Below are positions 17,893-27,200 of a stretch of DNA of 63,675 nt, one piece after another. Each line of letters begins with the position of its first letter. The stretch's first letter is position 1. Below the pieces are notes generated by a model. It worked only from the letters and a program-made list of their open reading frames with translations, was not told where the DNA came from and did not search any database. The translations under genes and the position numbers were made by a program. Source of the stretch: Planctomycetota bacterium (GTDB lineage Bacteria; Planctomycetota; Planctomycetia; Pirellulales; Pirellulaceae); assembly GCA_029259935.1 (NCBI GenBank), contig JAJDEH010000274.1, forward strand, positions 1 to 63,675, read 5' to 3'.

Positions 17893-18489
17893 TTACCCCT
17901 CCATTCCGAGTCGCGCGCGCACGTCATCGTCGACGGGGTAAACCTGTTCTCGTGGGAGTTGCTGTTTGGCCCATCGGGAATTGCCTGCCAAAAACTGCGC
18001 ACGGATTTTTCTCGTAAGTGGCGTTAGATCAGCAATGCTCTTGATCCACCGGTCCGTGAACTCGCGGATCACATGTCGGCTCAGGCCAACTTGGATCGAA
18101 CGATGCTGCAACTTCTTCCCTTGCGGAGACCGTTCTGGATCCCACTGCACATGAACGACCGCCTTTTCAAATTCGTCGCGCCAAACTTCTTGATTGGAAT
18201 GGACGTTCCGATCGAAGCTGGTGAGCGTGCCCAAGGAAAGAGCCTGCTCCCAACCTTCGCGCGAGATGCGAATGCCGAGGATATTTTCCTGCCCTGACTT
18301 CTGGCCCCAGTTACTGCGGGCCATCATCCACAAGAACGATGGTTTGATCCACGTCATGCGTCCCCACGAGAATGGCGCAACAAAGCGGCCGGCCGCGATT
18401 GCCGGCTCGGCAATTTGTTTTCGATACGCTTGATAGACAACGATCGTGTCCCGATCGAAGTCGGCTCGAATTTCGTGAAGGGCCGCCAT
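17893..18489 (-). CDS. DUF4291 family protein
   Basis: A 198-residue soluble protein matching the DUF4291 pattern. It begins EIRADFDRDTIVVYQAYRKQIAEPAI, then has GRMTWIKPSFLWMMARS with the conserved Trp/Lys/Pro core, a VLGIRI-like strand (here ILGIRISREGWEQAL) and VHVQWDPERSPQGKKLQHRSIQVGL, and ends with a helical part. The biochemical function is unknown. The ATG at 18489 is strongly supported by AGGAGGT at 18494-18500, four bases upstream, so the open frame further upstream is not translated from this site. It is divergent from the nitrilase-like gene. Confidence 0.82.
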   Translation of the reverse strand: MAALHEIRADFDRDTIVVYQAYRKQIAEPAIAAGRFVAPFSWGRMTWIKPSFLWMMARSNWGQKSGQENILGIRISREGWEQALSLGTLTSFDRNVHSNQEVWRDEFEKAVVHVQWDPERSPQGKKLQHRSIQVGLSRHVIREFTDRWIKSIADLTPLTRKIRAQFLAGNSRWAKQQLPREQVYPVDDDVRARLGMEG

Positions 18490-18869
18490 TGGAACCTCCT
18501 TACGCCGTTGGAATACTTGTCTGCTCATACACAGACATCGAATGCGCCAAGCAGGTTCGGAATCAATGCGGAATGCAATTCCCGAGCAACCTTGCGGTGG
18601 CGAGGTGAATTGTATCGTCAACCAACCGTCAAGCGGCAAGATGGCGATTTCCGCTGAAGCTTCAGCGGAAATTCTTCGCGAGACGCGTCGGCAACGGAAG
18701 CATCACTCATGAATTACCTCTTCTGCCACGATACAGCCATTCGGCGACCCGCTGTCCGTTTGCTGCAGGTGATCGGTGGGTGTAGTAGAATGGCGCGGCG
18801 TTCCTGGAAGTCCGTCCCAAGGAATGCGCACCAAATTTTGCTCTTGCCGAATCAACTAAGGAGGCGCAA
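18490..18869. other. Divergent intergenic region with a perfect palindrome
   Basis: These 380 bases separate DUF4291 (minus) from the nitrilase-like gene (plus). I see no gene. The region holds a 26-base perfect palindrome (listed separately), a TAGAAT -10-like hexamer at 18786-18791 and a strong AAGGAGG ribosome site just before the nitrilase-like ATG. Confidence 0.5.
18647..18672. repeat. 26-bp perfect palindrome
   Basis: Each 13-base arm (ATTTCCGCTGAAG) is followed directly by its reverse complement, with AAGCTT at the centre and no spacer. There is no T-run on either side, so it does not look like an intrinsic terminator. It lies in the divergent region, so it could be a shared operator or a cruciform-forming repeat. 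Confidence 0.85.
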
Positions 18870-19931
18870 ATGCTTCGCTCTCAGATGTTCATCATCCTCG
18901 CTGGATACTTGATTGCGGGGCAAGCGACGCTCTGTGCCGCCGACGCGGCGCTGGAACGCACGGTCAAGGTCGCGGCGGCGCAAATCCTGACCGACACCAC
19001 GAGCATCGAACGCAACAAAGCGAAGATCATCGAATCGATTCGAGACGCCAAGGCCCGTCACTGCGATATGATCTTGTTCCACGAAGGATGCTTGACCGGC
19101 TATCCCAATAGGAAACAGCTCGCGCAGGTCGACTTCGAGTTAGTTCGGTCGGCAGAACTGGAGATCCGCGATCTCGCCGAAAAACTGAACATCGCCGTGC
19201 TACTGGGCACCACGGCCAAGGTTGCGGAACAATACTTCAATTGCGTGTTGGTCATTGATGAAACAGGTCGGGTGCTAGGCCAGTACGACAAGACGTGGCG
19301 GGCGGGAGAGCCTCATTATTGTGCGGGGCAAGGGCCCGTGATTTTTCGCGTGGCGGGCGTCGAAGCCACGGTCATCATTTGCCACGATCTGCGATATCCG
19401 GAACTGGTGCGGCTGAGCGTCGCCGCCGGGGCGCGGATTGTCTTCATCGCCAACAACGAAAGCGGCATCACGGCGGAGCATAAGCTGCTGGGCTATCGCT
19501 CGATGCAAATCTCCCGAGCCACGGAGAACCTGGTCTATTCGGTCATGAGCAACTCTCCGGCGGATCCGCGGGACGTCACGCGGCCCAATTGTTCTCATGG
19601 CAACTCGATAATCGTCGAGCCCCTGGGCAATGTGATCGATGAAGCGGGCTCGTTCGAAGAGCGTCTAGTGATGGGTGAACTGAAGATCGCGGCAGCCTCA
19701 GCCAGCACCACCACCAGGACGCTGGGCCAAAACAAAGGCACGCAAAAACTCTATGGGGTCGATTGCGAAAACGTTGCCTACGCCCAGTGGATGAAGGCCG
19801 GCCTGAAGCTGGTTCGCCGACTTGACGGAACGAAGATACCAGCTCACTTCCAAAACAAGGAAGTGACCATCAACAAGAGCAGCCTGAAAGATAAAAAGGG
19901 GGCAGGTGTCAGGCCTGACCCCTCACCGTAG
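18870..19931 (+). CDS. Exported nitrilase-superfamily carbon-nitrogen hydrolase
   Basis: An amidase of the nitrilase superfamily; the substrate is unknown. The 353-residue protein carries a signal peptide (FIILAGYLIAGQATLCAADA, cleavage near residue 23), unusual because most relatives are cytoplasmic. The catalytic triad is intact: Glu72 (FHEGCLTG), Lys141 (YDKTW) and Cys171 (IICHDLRYPE). The NCSHGNSIIVEPLG segment matches the family core. The start ATG 18870 has an AAGGAGG site. After about residue 335 the protein runs into a Lys-rich end and a REP-like palindrome that supplies the last codons, so the original C-terminus was probably altered. It converges on a small membrane protein. Confidence 0.82.
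   Translation: MLRSQMFIILAGYLIAGQATLCAADAALERTVKVAAAQILTDTTSIERNKAKIIESIRDAKARHCDMILFHEGCLTGYPNRKQLAQVDFELVRSAELEIRDLAEKLNIAVLLGTTAKVAEQYFNCVLVIDETGRVLGQYDKTWRAGEPHYCAGQGPVIFRVAGVEATVIICHDLRYPELVRLSVAAGARIVFIANNESGITAEHKLLGYRSMQISRATENLVYSVMSNSPADPRDVTRPNCSHGNSIIVEPLGNVIDEAGSFEERLVMGELKIAAASASTTTRTLGQNKGTQKLYGVDCENVAYAQWMKAGLKLVRRLDGTKIPAHFQNKEVTINKSSLKDKKGAGVRPDPSP
19896..19923. repeat. REP-like palindromic element in the nitrilase C-terminus
   Basis: A G-run, a CAGGTGT segment and a perfect 12-base palindrome GTCAGGCCTGAC (19908-19919) followed by CCCC form a GGGG...CCCC dyad. It lies inside the last codons of the nitrilase-like gene and encodes the odd tail GAGVRPDPSP. The layout is that of a short dispersed extragenic repeat. 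Confidence 0.55.
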
Positions 19932-19983
19932 TTGCGCTGAACTCTAATCGGAGGACCGGTCGAAAACGCTCCGCGTTGTGCCA

Positions 19984-20304
19984 CTACTTCTCCGATCGCC
20001 GGCGAATCGCCTTGAACACAAGCCATATCAGGCCCACCATGGTTACCGTGCCCGTCACCAACGTTACCAAGGCGGACACTACATCTATCGTGCCCATTTC
20101 GCGAGACTTCGCTAGTTGATCGTCCTGTATTTCGTCAAACCTGCTTTTGATCTCTTTTTGTTGCTCGGGTGAGAGATTCTTGTAGATTTCTTTTTCTTCG
20201 GGGCTCAGGCCCTCCAGTTTGGCCGGCAGTTGGTCGTCGGCCAGGGTCGGCAGCGCGAGCAACAAAATCAGCAAAGTGGACAGGTGGGACAGGTGCGGTT
20301 TCAT
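19984..20304 (-). CDS. Small exported or membrane-anchored hypothetical protein
   Basis: No family recognised. The 106-residue product has a signal peptide (HLSTLLILLLALPTLA, cleavage near residue 23), a short acidic, helical middle with the repeated pattern LSPEEKEIYKNLSPEQQKEI, and one C-terminal membrane helix (VSALVTLVTGTVTMVGLIWLV, about 75-97) with a basic end (KAIRRRSEK). It should sit in the membrane with the helical part outside. ATG 20304 is chosen over GTG 20319. It converges with the nitrilase-like gene. Confidence 0.65.
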   Translation of the reverse strand: MKPHLSHLSTLLILLLALPTLADDQLPAKLEGLSPEEKEIYKNLSPEQQKEIKSRFDEIQDDQLAKSREMGTIDVVSALVTLVTGTVTMVGLIWLVFKAIRRRSEK

Positions 20305-20497
20305 GATTTTCCCTGACACGGGCAGGTCCCGCGTTCTTCCTTGTTAAGCCAACCATACCAGCACCCGGCAGCCTACAAATTTGCGAAGTGTCGCAATTAC
20401 GGTCGCTGGCACCGTTTTCTGCTGATTCCTCGACGTGGCGCGATGCAAACCAGTGCGATCGCACTTTTGGGGGCTCACGTTCCGGTAATTGAGTGGG

Positions 20498-20542
20498 GTC
20501 TGAGCGCAAAGACTGTTAAGTTCTCTTAACTGTTGCTCAGAC
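20498..20542. repeat. Two-tier inverted repeat upstream of the PEP-CTERM gene
   Basis: An outer perfect 8-base stem (GTCTGAGC / GCTCAGAC) encloses an inner perfect 6-base stem (GTTAAG / CTTAAC) with a four-base loop and an unequal internal loop. It has no T-run. It lies about 137 bases before the PEP-CTERM start and could be a leader RNA structure or an operator. Confidence 0.6.
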
Positions 20543-20666
20543 GCCGGTCAAGCTCGCAATGCCGCAATCTTCTGAGGATAAACAACTTATGTTGTTTCAA
20601 CTGGTCCTAGTCCGGATTGGAACACAATGTGCTTATCCCTCCAATTACCATTGCACCTACTCACAT

Positions 20667-20673
20667 GGGAGGG
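20667..20673 (+). promoter_or_regulatory. Ribosome-binding site deciding a TTG start
   Basis: GGGAGGG lies five bases before TTG 20679, right at the start of the signal peptide of the PEP-CTERM protein. Upstream in-frame codons have no such site. Confidence 0.6.
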
Positions 20674-20678
20674 TTACG

Positions 20679-21509
20679 TTGAGACCGTTTCCAATTTTCA
20701 CAATCTCTTTTGCGCTTCTCACCTCAATGATGTGTTCAACCGCATTGGCGACGCCATTTACACGGCTATCGCCGATCGACGGAGGGACAGCGCTGCCGGG
20801 AGGCGTAACGGAAGTTGGCGGCGTGGTATTTCACGCCGAAGGTTTAAATGGTGCCGTTCTAACCGCGCAACTTCCCGCCAGCAGCCTCTTCTCGGGGTTT
20901 TTTGACACCGGCGTGCCAGTAGGCTTTCGAGGAAATCCGGGAACCATTGGAATTCAGTCCGGTTTCACGGTGGGCATTACCAATCAACTGGGTGGTGGAT
21001 TCTCGGAAATCTCCGTTCGAATTACGCTCGACGACGGGGACACGGGAATCGGTAACTTTGATGAGAATGCCAACTTCTTATTGCTGAATGGGATCGATTT
21101 CGGAGCGGCGTCAAACTTTTCCAATGTGGACGCCGAGGAAACGACTGGAGACGGCTTGACGCAACTCGACCCGGCTGACCCCGGATTTGAGGACGATGAT
21201 CTGGAAACCGGATTTTTCCACTTTACGGATCCGACACTACTAGCGAATCTCTTCAACAGCATTCTGGCGAGCGAAGAGGTTTCCTTTCAACTGCGTGACG
21301 ACGTCAACGCTTTTGACAACCGCCTTGACTTTACCGAAGGTGTTGACGGTGGCCTGATCGACGTTGGCCAGGGCCCCGGCATCACACCCGGCACGCCGGT
21401 TCCTGAACCCGCCAGTATCGCGACTTGGTCGTTGTTGGGGCTGATCGGCCTAGGGTGTAGTTGGTGGCGGCGAAAGCGGTCTGGTCGGAAAAGCGACTCG
21501 GCGGCCTGA
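20679..21509 (+). CDS. PEP-CTERM sorting-domain exported protein
   Basis: The 276-residue protein should be exported, processed by an exosortase and released or anchored at the cell surface. It has a signal peptide (FTISFALLTSMMCSTALA, cleavage near residue 24), a beta-rich body with acidic, calcium-binding-like loops (DDGDTGIGNFDEN; DPADPGFEDDDLE), and the sorting tail: VPEPAS, a hydrophobic helix WSLLGLIGLGCSWW, then a basic cluster RRKRSGRK. The body is not assignable to a named family. TTG 20679 is the likely start because the signal peptide begins there and a GGGAGGG site precedes it. No exosortase is in the window, so it must be encoded elsewhere. Confidence 0.82.
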   Translation: MRPFPIFTISFALLTSMMCSTALATPFTRLSPIDGGTALPGGVTEVGGVVFHAEGLNGAVLTAQLPASSLFSGFFDTGVPVGFRGNPGTIGIQSGFTVGITNQLGGGFSEISVRITLDDGDTGIGNFDENANFLLLNGIDFGAASNFSNVDAEETTGDGLTQLDPADPGFEDDDLETGFFHFTDPTLLANLFNSILASEEVSFQLRDDVNAFDNRLDFTEGVDGGLIDVGQGPGITPGTPVPEPASIATWSLLGLIGLGCSWWRRKRSGRKSDSAA

Positions 21510-22186
21510 TCCGAATCCGGCGCTTGAAAAGTGGACACGCATCCGCCCAAAAGTGCCACCGTAAGCGCCAGGATAAACCGGATTGGAGCGCGGCCTTTTT
21601 CTTTCCTCTCTGGGACATGATCTTGGCAACGTAATAGGCGCTTTATCGCGCCGCGAATCGCGACTGACCGCCGCCTCCTGGCCCGAGCGCGTCTTGAGAT
21701 CGGTGTGAGAACGGACGTTGAGCTGAGCATATTCAACGGCCAAGCGTTTCATCTCGTCCTGATCGGAATCGGCCAACGTCAACACCAGTTGGTTGCGAGC
21801 GGCAAAGGTGCTGGGCGACGATTCGAGCGCCCTACGATGTCGCCAGCCATATTTCGACGTTATCGTGGACGAGGCAAGGCTGCGAAGGAGGGGGACTGAG
21901 TTTTCTGAAGCAGTTGACCGCTCAACCTATTTTTCTTCCAAGCGAACTTGGATTGCGTCGAAGCGCTTTGGAACTTGTGGGCTGCGTCCGCGGAAATCGA
22001 GGGCTTGCTGCTGGCGATTCGCCTGAAATATGGGCAAGTGTCCAGCGGGTCATCCGAAGCCATATAGGGCTTCGCATCTAAACCGGGTTTGCCAAGCATG
22101 GCAGGTGAGCTATGATTCAAACGCTATTTATCGAAAATCCCCACGTTATCCTCGACCAAACAGACAAACGCGACAATTAGGTATAG
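21510..22186. other. Gene-poor stretch with possible decayed reading frames
   Basis: I find no convincing gene in 677 bases. Minus-strand fragments look partly protein-like. One has a lipoprotein-type signal (ILALTVALLGGC, Cys near 21541) but runs antisense into the PEP-CTERM gene. Another, near 21720-21800, reads NQLVLTLADSDQDEMKRLA but is followed by low-complexity residues. A plus-strand frame near 21925-22080 is also open. None has a ribosome site with a matching start, so I treat them as remnants or chance. Confidence 0.4.
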
Positions 22187-22675
22187 ATGATCCGGCGATT
22201 CTTCACCCTATTGCTCGTCTTTTTGATGCTGGCCAACCAGGGTCTGTGCCTTCCGCACACGCATCACGGTAGCGCCGTGGGCGAACCGGAAGATCACGGG
22301 TCTCGACCGCACATCCACGTTGGCGGTCATGCTCACCACGGTCACGGGCGCAGCCATCACCACGCGGATCATTCACACTCGCAAGCTGACTCGGCATTCG
22401 ACGAGCAAGAGGTAGCTTTTCAGCAAACGTCCTATTTGCCTGTTGACGATCATGACTCGAACGCGGTGTACTTGGCCGAACGGGTCGCCACTGCTCGCCA
22501 AGGCGGACGTTTAATTGGCAATGTTCCAAAAACAGACGTCGCCGGGCCTGTGACCCTGCTGGTTACGAATCAAAACGACCGTTTGCAGCGTTGGGGCCCA
22601 ATAAAAGGCCAACCACCGTCTCTTCTTGACGGGTCCTGTCCAATCTACTTGCGCACGCTCTCTCTGCGCAACTAA
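22187..22675 (+). CDS. His-rich exported protein of a metal-efflux cluster
   Basis: A 162-residue product with a signal peptide (FFTLLLVFLMLANQGLCLP, cleavage near residue 22). A histidine-dense stretch follows between about residues 24 and 66 (HTHHGS, HIHVGGHAHHGHGRSHHHADHSHS), about 15 His, which should bind Zn, Cu, Ni or Co in the periplasm. The C-terminal half has no recognisable fold. It stands directly upstream of the adaptor of an RND efflux system, where small periplasmic metal-binding proteins of the CzcI/CusF kind occur, but it is not homologous to them by eye. It has a separate 127-base gap to the adaptor. Confidence 0.7.
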   Translation: MIRRFFTLLLVFLMLANQGLCLPHTHHGSAVGEPEDHGSRPHIHVGGHAHHGHGRSHHHADHSHSQADSAFDEQEVAFQQTSYLPVDDHDSNAVYLAERVATARQGGRLIGNVPKTDVAGPVTLLVTNQNDRLQRWGPIKGQPPSLLDGSCPIYLRTLSLRN

Positions 22676-22802
22676 TCGCGCCTACGCCATCATTGCGTTG
22701 GGCGATTTCTCGTTCTGTCGCTTGGTGCGATGGCGTTCTCTATTGTCGCAATCGAGCTACCGTCTGAACTTCTACCGATCCCTCTTTTCGTTGAGGTGAA
22801 AT

Positions 22803-24221
22803 ATGCGTCGACAACAAATTATTCGAATCGTTGGCCGCGTCACAATCGCCGTGGTTGTCGTCGCACTCAGTATCACGGGGTTTGTCACGCGCGATCGCTG
22901 GCTGCCCTGGCTGAATTCCAGCGACACCGCCAAGGCGGACGAGCAGCCAGCCCCGATTGACGAGCCCAAGGTGCTGAAACTCAGTCCGCAGGCGCGCAAG
23001 AACCTCAAGCTCGTTTCAAAACCCGTCGCATTTACAACTTACTGGCGAAAGATTCAAGTTCCCGGCGTCATTGTGGACCGACCTGGCGTGACGGATCGTG
23101 GGGTTACATCACCGGTCGTGGGCGTCGTGACGCACGTCCATGCATTCGCGGGAGACACCGTGAAGCCGGGTGAGAAGTTGTTCACGGTGCGGCTATTCAG
23201 TGAATATCTGCAAAGCACTCAGTCGGAACTGTTTCAGGCCACGCGAGAAACGGAACTAATCAAAGAAGAACGGGCTCGCATAGAGAAACTCGCCAGCGAC
23301 GGGTCGATCGCCGGAAAACGCATGATTGAACTCAAACAGCGAACTCGCCGCCAGGACGGACTCATTCAAGCCTACCGACAGGATCTGTTAACGCGCGGGC
23401 TCACCCCGAACCAAGTTGAGCAGATTACCAAAGGCAAGTTCGTATCGACGATTGATGTGGTCGCGCCGCTACCACCGACAGTCGACAACGAAGTGCAACA
23501 AAGCGAGACTCAACCAGTCGCCTTCATTGTGGACGCTCCAGGTAACGGGCTCGTTTACGAAGTTCAGGAGTTAAAGGTCGATCTCGGCCAGCAGGTGCGG
23601 GCGGGACAGTTGCTATCGGTTTTGTCAAATCATCGTTCGCTCTACATCGAGGGGCATGCATTCAAGCGGGACGCGCCGATGCTTGAACAAGCGGCCCAAA
23701 ACGGATGGCCGATCCGGGTCGAATTCGCCGAGGACGATAGCGAGCACTGGCCGCAACTAGAGCAGACCTTTCAAATCCGCCACCTAGCCAACACAATCGA
23801 TGCAGCCAGCCGAACTTTTGACTTCTACATTACGCTGACGAATCAATCACGCGCTTACGAAAAAGACGGAAAGACTTTTGTCGTTTGGCGTTTCCGACCG
23901 GGCCAACGCGTTCGTTTGCATGTTCCTGTTCAGAAGCTCAGTGACGTGCTAGTCGTCCCCTCCGCGGCCGTTGTTCGCGAAGGACCGGAAGCGTATGTGT
24001 TCCAGCAGAACGGCGATCTCTTCAATCGCATTGGCGTGCATGTGTTGCACGAGGATCGGTTGAATATCGTTGTGGCCAACGATGGAAGCGTGGCACCCGG
24101 ACTGTATCTCGCTCAGGGCTCTGGGGCATCACTCAATCGTGTTCTCAAGTCCCAAGCCGCCAGCGGCATGCGGGCGGATGTTCACGTTCATGCGGACGGC
24201 ACGGTCCACGCCGCTCACTAA
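22803..24221 (+). CDS. RND efflux periplasmic adaptor (HlyD/CusB type)
   Basis: This membrane-fusion protein should link the inner-membrane RND pump to an outer-membrane channel. The 472-residue protein has one N-terminal membrane anchor (about 10-30), a lipoyl-like strand set (VVGVVTHVHAFAGDTVKPGEKLF), a helical hairpin (about 135-205, rich in Glu, Arg and Lys), a beta-barrel domain (GLVYEVQELKVDLGQQVRAGQLL) and a membrane-proximal domain (RFRPGQRVRLHVPV, then LVVPSAAVVREG). The end is His-rich (ADVHVHADGTVHAAH), suggesting metal binding. It lies 10 bases upstream of the pump gene, so they are in one operon. Confidence 0.85.
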   Translation: MRRQQIIRIVGRVTIAVVVVALSITGFVTRDRWLPWLNSSDTAKADEQPAPIDEPKVLKLSPQARKNLKLVSKPVAFTTYWRKIQVPGVIVDRPGVTDRGVTSPVVGVVTHVHAFAGDTVKPGEKLFTVRLFSEYLQSTQSELFQATRETELIKEERARIEKLASDGSIAGKRMIELKQRTRRQDGLIQAYRQDLLTRGLTPNQVEQITKGKFVSTIDVVAPLPPTVDNEVQQSETQPVAFIVDAPGNGLVYEVQELKVDLGQQVRAGQLLSVLSNHRSLYIEGHAFKRDAPMLEQAAQNGWPIRVEFAEDDSEHWPQLEQTFQIRHLANTIDAASRTFDFYITLTNQSRAYEKDGKTFVVWRFRPGQRVRLHVPVQKLSDVLVVPSAAVVREGPEAYVFQQNGDLFNRIGVHVLHEDRLNIVVANDGSVAPGLYLAQGSGASLNRVLKSQAASGMRADVHVHADGTVHAAH

Positions 24222-24231
24222 GGAACACAAG

Positions 24232-27200
24232 ATGCTCAACGCTGTAATTCGACTTGCTCTGCGATTTCGCGCACTTGTCGTGGTGATCAGTCTGGCACTG
24301 CTCGTGTACGGCTCGTATCTCGGCACGCAGATGCCGATCGATGTCTTTCCCGACCTCGACCGTCCTCGCGTCATCATCATCACCGAATGTCCAGGCCTCG
24401 CGACCGAAGAAGTCGAGACACTCGTGACACAACCCATTGAGATCGCCTTGATGGGTGCCAGTGGCGTGCAGGCGGTAAGAAGCCAGTCCACCGCCGGACT
24501 GAACGTGATCTACATCGAGTTTGATTGGGACACCGACATCCGCGCGGCGCGCCAGACCGTGCAAGAGCGACTGACGACACTTGGAAGCGTATTGCCGGAT
24601 GACATTCTCCCGCAGATGACACCACCCGCTTCCATTATGGGCCAAATCGTCGTCGCCGGAATCTACAGGCAGCAGGGACCGAACGAAGGTGAGTTGTATC
24701 CCATCGGCAAGACAGGACTGTTGGTTGAATTGATTCCACAAGAGGATAAATCAACCAAGGCGTTGGTGTGGCGGCCCGTCGACCGGCACCGTTTGAAAAC
24801 CTGGGAGTTAGTGTCGCCGGACGACATCACTTGGCACACAAGTGGCAAAGACGCTGGGCAGATCGAGTCCGGTGAAGAACGCCGTGCGACGATCACTATC
24901 GACAAAAGACAGCACGAAGTCACATTTCCGACGGAAGCGTCGAGGCAAATGTCGTTGCGGACAATTTCCGACTGGGTGGTCCGTCCGCGAATCTTGAAAG
25001 TCACTGGTGTTGCGGAAGCGTTCATCCTGGGTGGCGATCGCAAGCAATATCAAGTGCGGATCAATCCTGCCGCGTTGCTGGAATACGACGTCACGCTTCA
25101 ACAGGTCGAGCAAGCTCTCAAAGAAAGCAACATCAACACCAGCGGTGGCTTCGCCGTCAAAGGTGAAACGGAACGACCGATTCGCGTGCTTGGAAGGTTG
25201 GGACCGGAACCCGATCGCGTGTTGAATGACTTGCGAAGGATCCCCGTCAAGGGCAACGAGAAACGGCCTGTGCTGCTGAGCCAGGTTGCGAAGGTTGTCG
25301 AAGGCCCAGAGTTCAAACGTGGCGATGGCAGTGTTAACGGCCGCCCCGGTGTCGTCTTCACGATGGTCAAACAACCACACGTCGATACCCGTTCGCTAAC
25401 GGATCGGCTGGAGTTGGCATTGCAAGAAGCCGAAGATTCGTTACCAGCGGATATCGTCATTAACCCCGAGCTATTTCAGCTTCGGAATTTCATCGATCGC
25501 GGCGTCTTCAACGTCGGCGAGGCACTGGTGATCGGTGCCGTGCTGGTGTTGATCATTCTCTTTCTGTTTCTACTCAACTTTCGCACGACGTTCATCACAC
25601 TCACGGCGATTCCCCTTTCTTTAGTCATCACGACGTTGGTCTTCCGTCTGATCGGACATCTGACAGGGACCGAGTTGTCAATCAACGTGATGACGCTGGG
25701 CGGAATTGCCGTTGCGATGGGAGAACTCGTCGATGACGCCATCGTTGATGTCGAAAACATCTTTCGTCGCCTCAAGGAAAACAACACCCTCGACGAACCG
25801 CGTCCGGCGTTGCAAGTCGTTTACGAGGCCAGCAAGGAAATACGTAGTGCCATCGTCTTCGGAACGGCAGTTGTGATTCTGGTTTTTTTGCCGTTGTTCG
25901 CTTTGTCGGGCGTAGCAGGCAGGCTGTTCGCGCCGCTCGGAGTGGCGTACATCGTTTCGATTCTCGCGTCGCTGCTTGTCTCGCTGACAGTGACACCCGT
26001 GCTTTCGTACTACCTTCTGCCGCAATCAAAATCCGCACATGCTGAAACGGACGGTCTGCTATTGCGATGGCTCAAACGAATCTCAACCTACTTAATTCGC
26101 CTAAGCATGGCTCGGCCCGTATTGTTGTTGGTTGTCACCTGGGTCATGGTTGTTATCGCCGGCTGGCAGATGTCGCGACTTGGCAGAAACTTCCTGCCAG
26201 ATTTCGACGAAGGCAGCGTGCAGATCAACTTGACGCTACCGCCCGGTTCATCGTTGGACGCATCAAACGAGGCGTCCGGCATTATCGACCGGAAGCTACG
26301 TGAGATGCAAAAGTCAGAGAAGAATCCTGACGGCGAAATCCTGCATTTCGTTCGCCGTACGGGGAGAGCGGAGATGGACGAACATGCCTCGCCGGTCAAC
26401 GCTGGCGAATACATCCTCAGCATGAATCCCAACGGTGGTCGTCATCGCGAGGACATCCTTGAGCAACTCCTCGAAGAATTGGGCCAAGAAGTGCCCGGCG
26501 TGGATATTGAAGTTGAACAGCCGCTGGCTCATCTAATCAGCCACATGGTGTCCGGCGTCTATGCCCAAATCGCTATCAAAATTCACGGCGATGATATCGA
26601 TACATTGCAGCAGTTATCCGTGAAAGTGAAGACGACCGTACAGGCAATTGATGGCGTGACGCCGCCCGTAATCGAACCCATTCGAATGACCGAGGAATTG
26701 CACATCAAACTTCGGTCGGACGATCTCGCATTTCACGGAGTGACACGCGCCTACGTGGCGAATATCGTGCAGACGGCACTGCAGGGCGAAGTCGTATCGC
26801 AAGTGCTTGAAGGCCAGCGCCGATTTGATCTGCTGGTACGCCTTGAGGAAGACTATCGCACGGACTACGCCAACCTTGGACGGTTGCGAATCGACTTGCC
26901 GAATAATCGGGGTCAGATCGAACTCCGCGAGTTAGCTGACATTGGACCGGGCAGCGGTCCCAACGCGGTGAATCGCGAGAACGCTCGTCGCCGCATGGTC
27001 ATCCGCTGCAATACCCAGGGGCGGGACCTGGCAAGTGCCGTGGCGGAGATCGAAAAACGAGTCGATCGTGACGTCACCTTGCCCGAAGGATACTTCATCG
27101 AGTACGGCGGGCAGTTTGAAAGCCAGCAGCGAGCCACACGAACTATTATCGTGCTGGCCGGGGTCTCGGTGATTGGCATGTTTGTGGTGTTGATGGTCCT

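Larger units (their letters stand above)
20305..20678. other. Divergent intergenic region with a structured dyad
   Basis: These 374 bases lie between the small membrane protein (minus) and the PEP-CTERM gene (plus). I see no gene. Its main feature is the 45-base two-tier inverted repeat at 20498-20542, listed separately. Confidence 0.45.

Noticed and set aside
22803..24231. Extension of the RND pump frame into the adaptor gene (from 24070)
   Set aside because: ATG 24232 has a good ribosome site and begins family homology.
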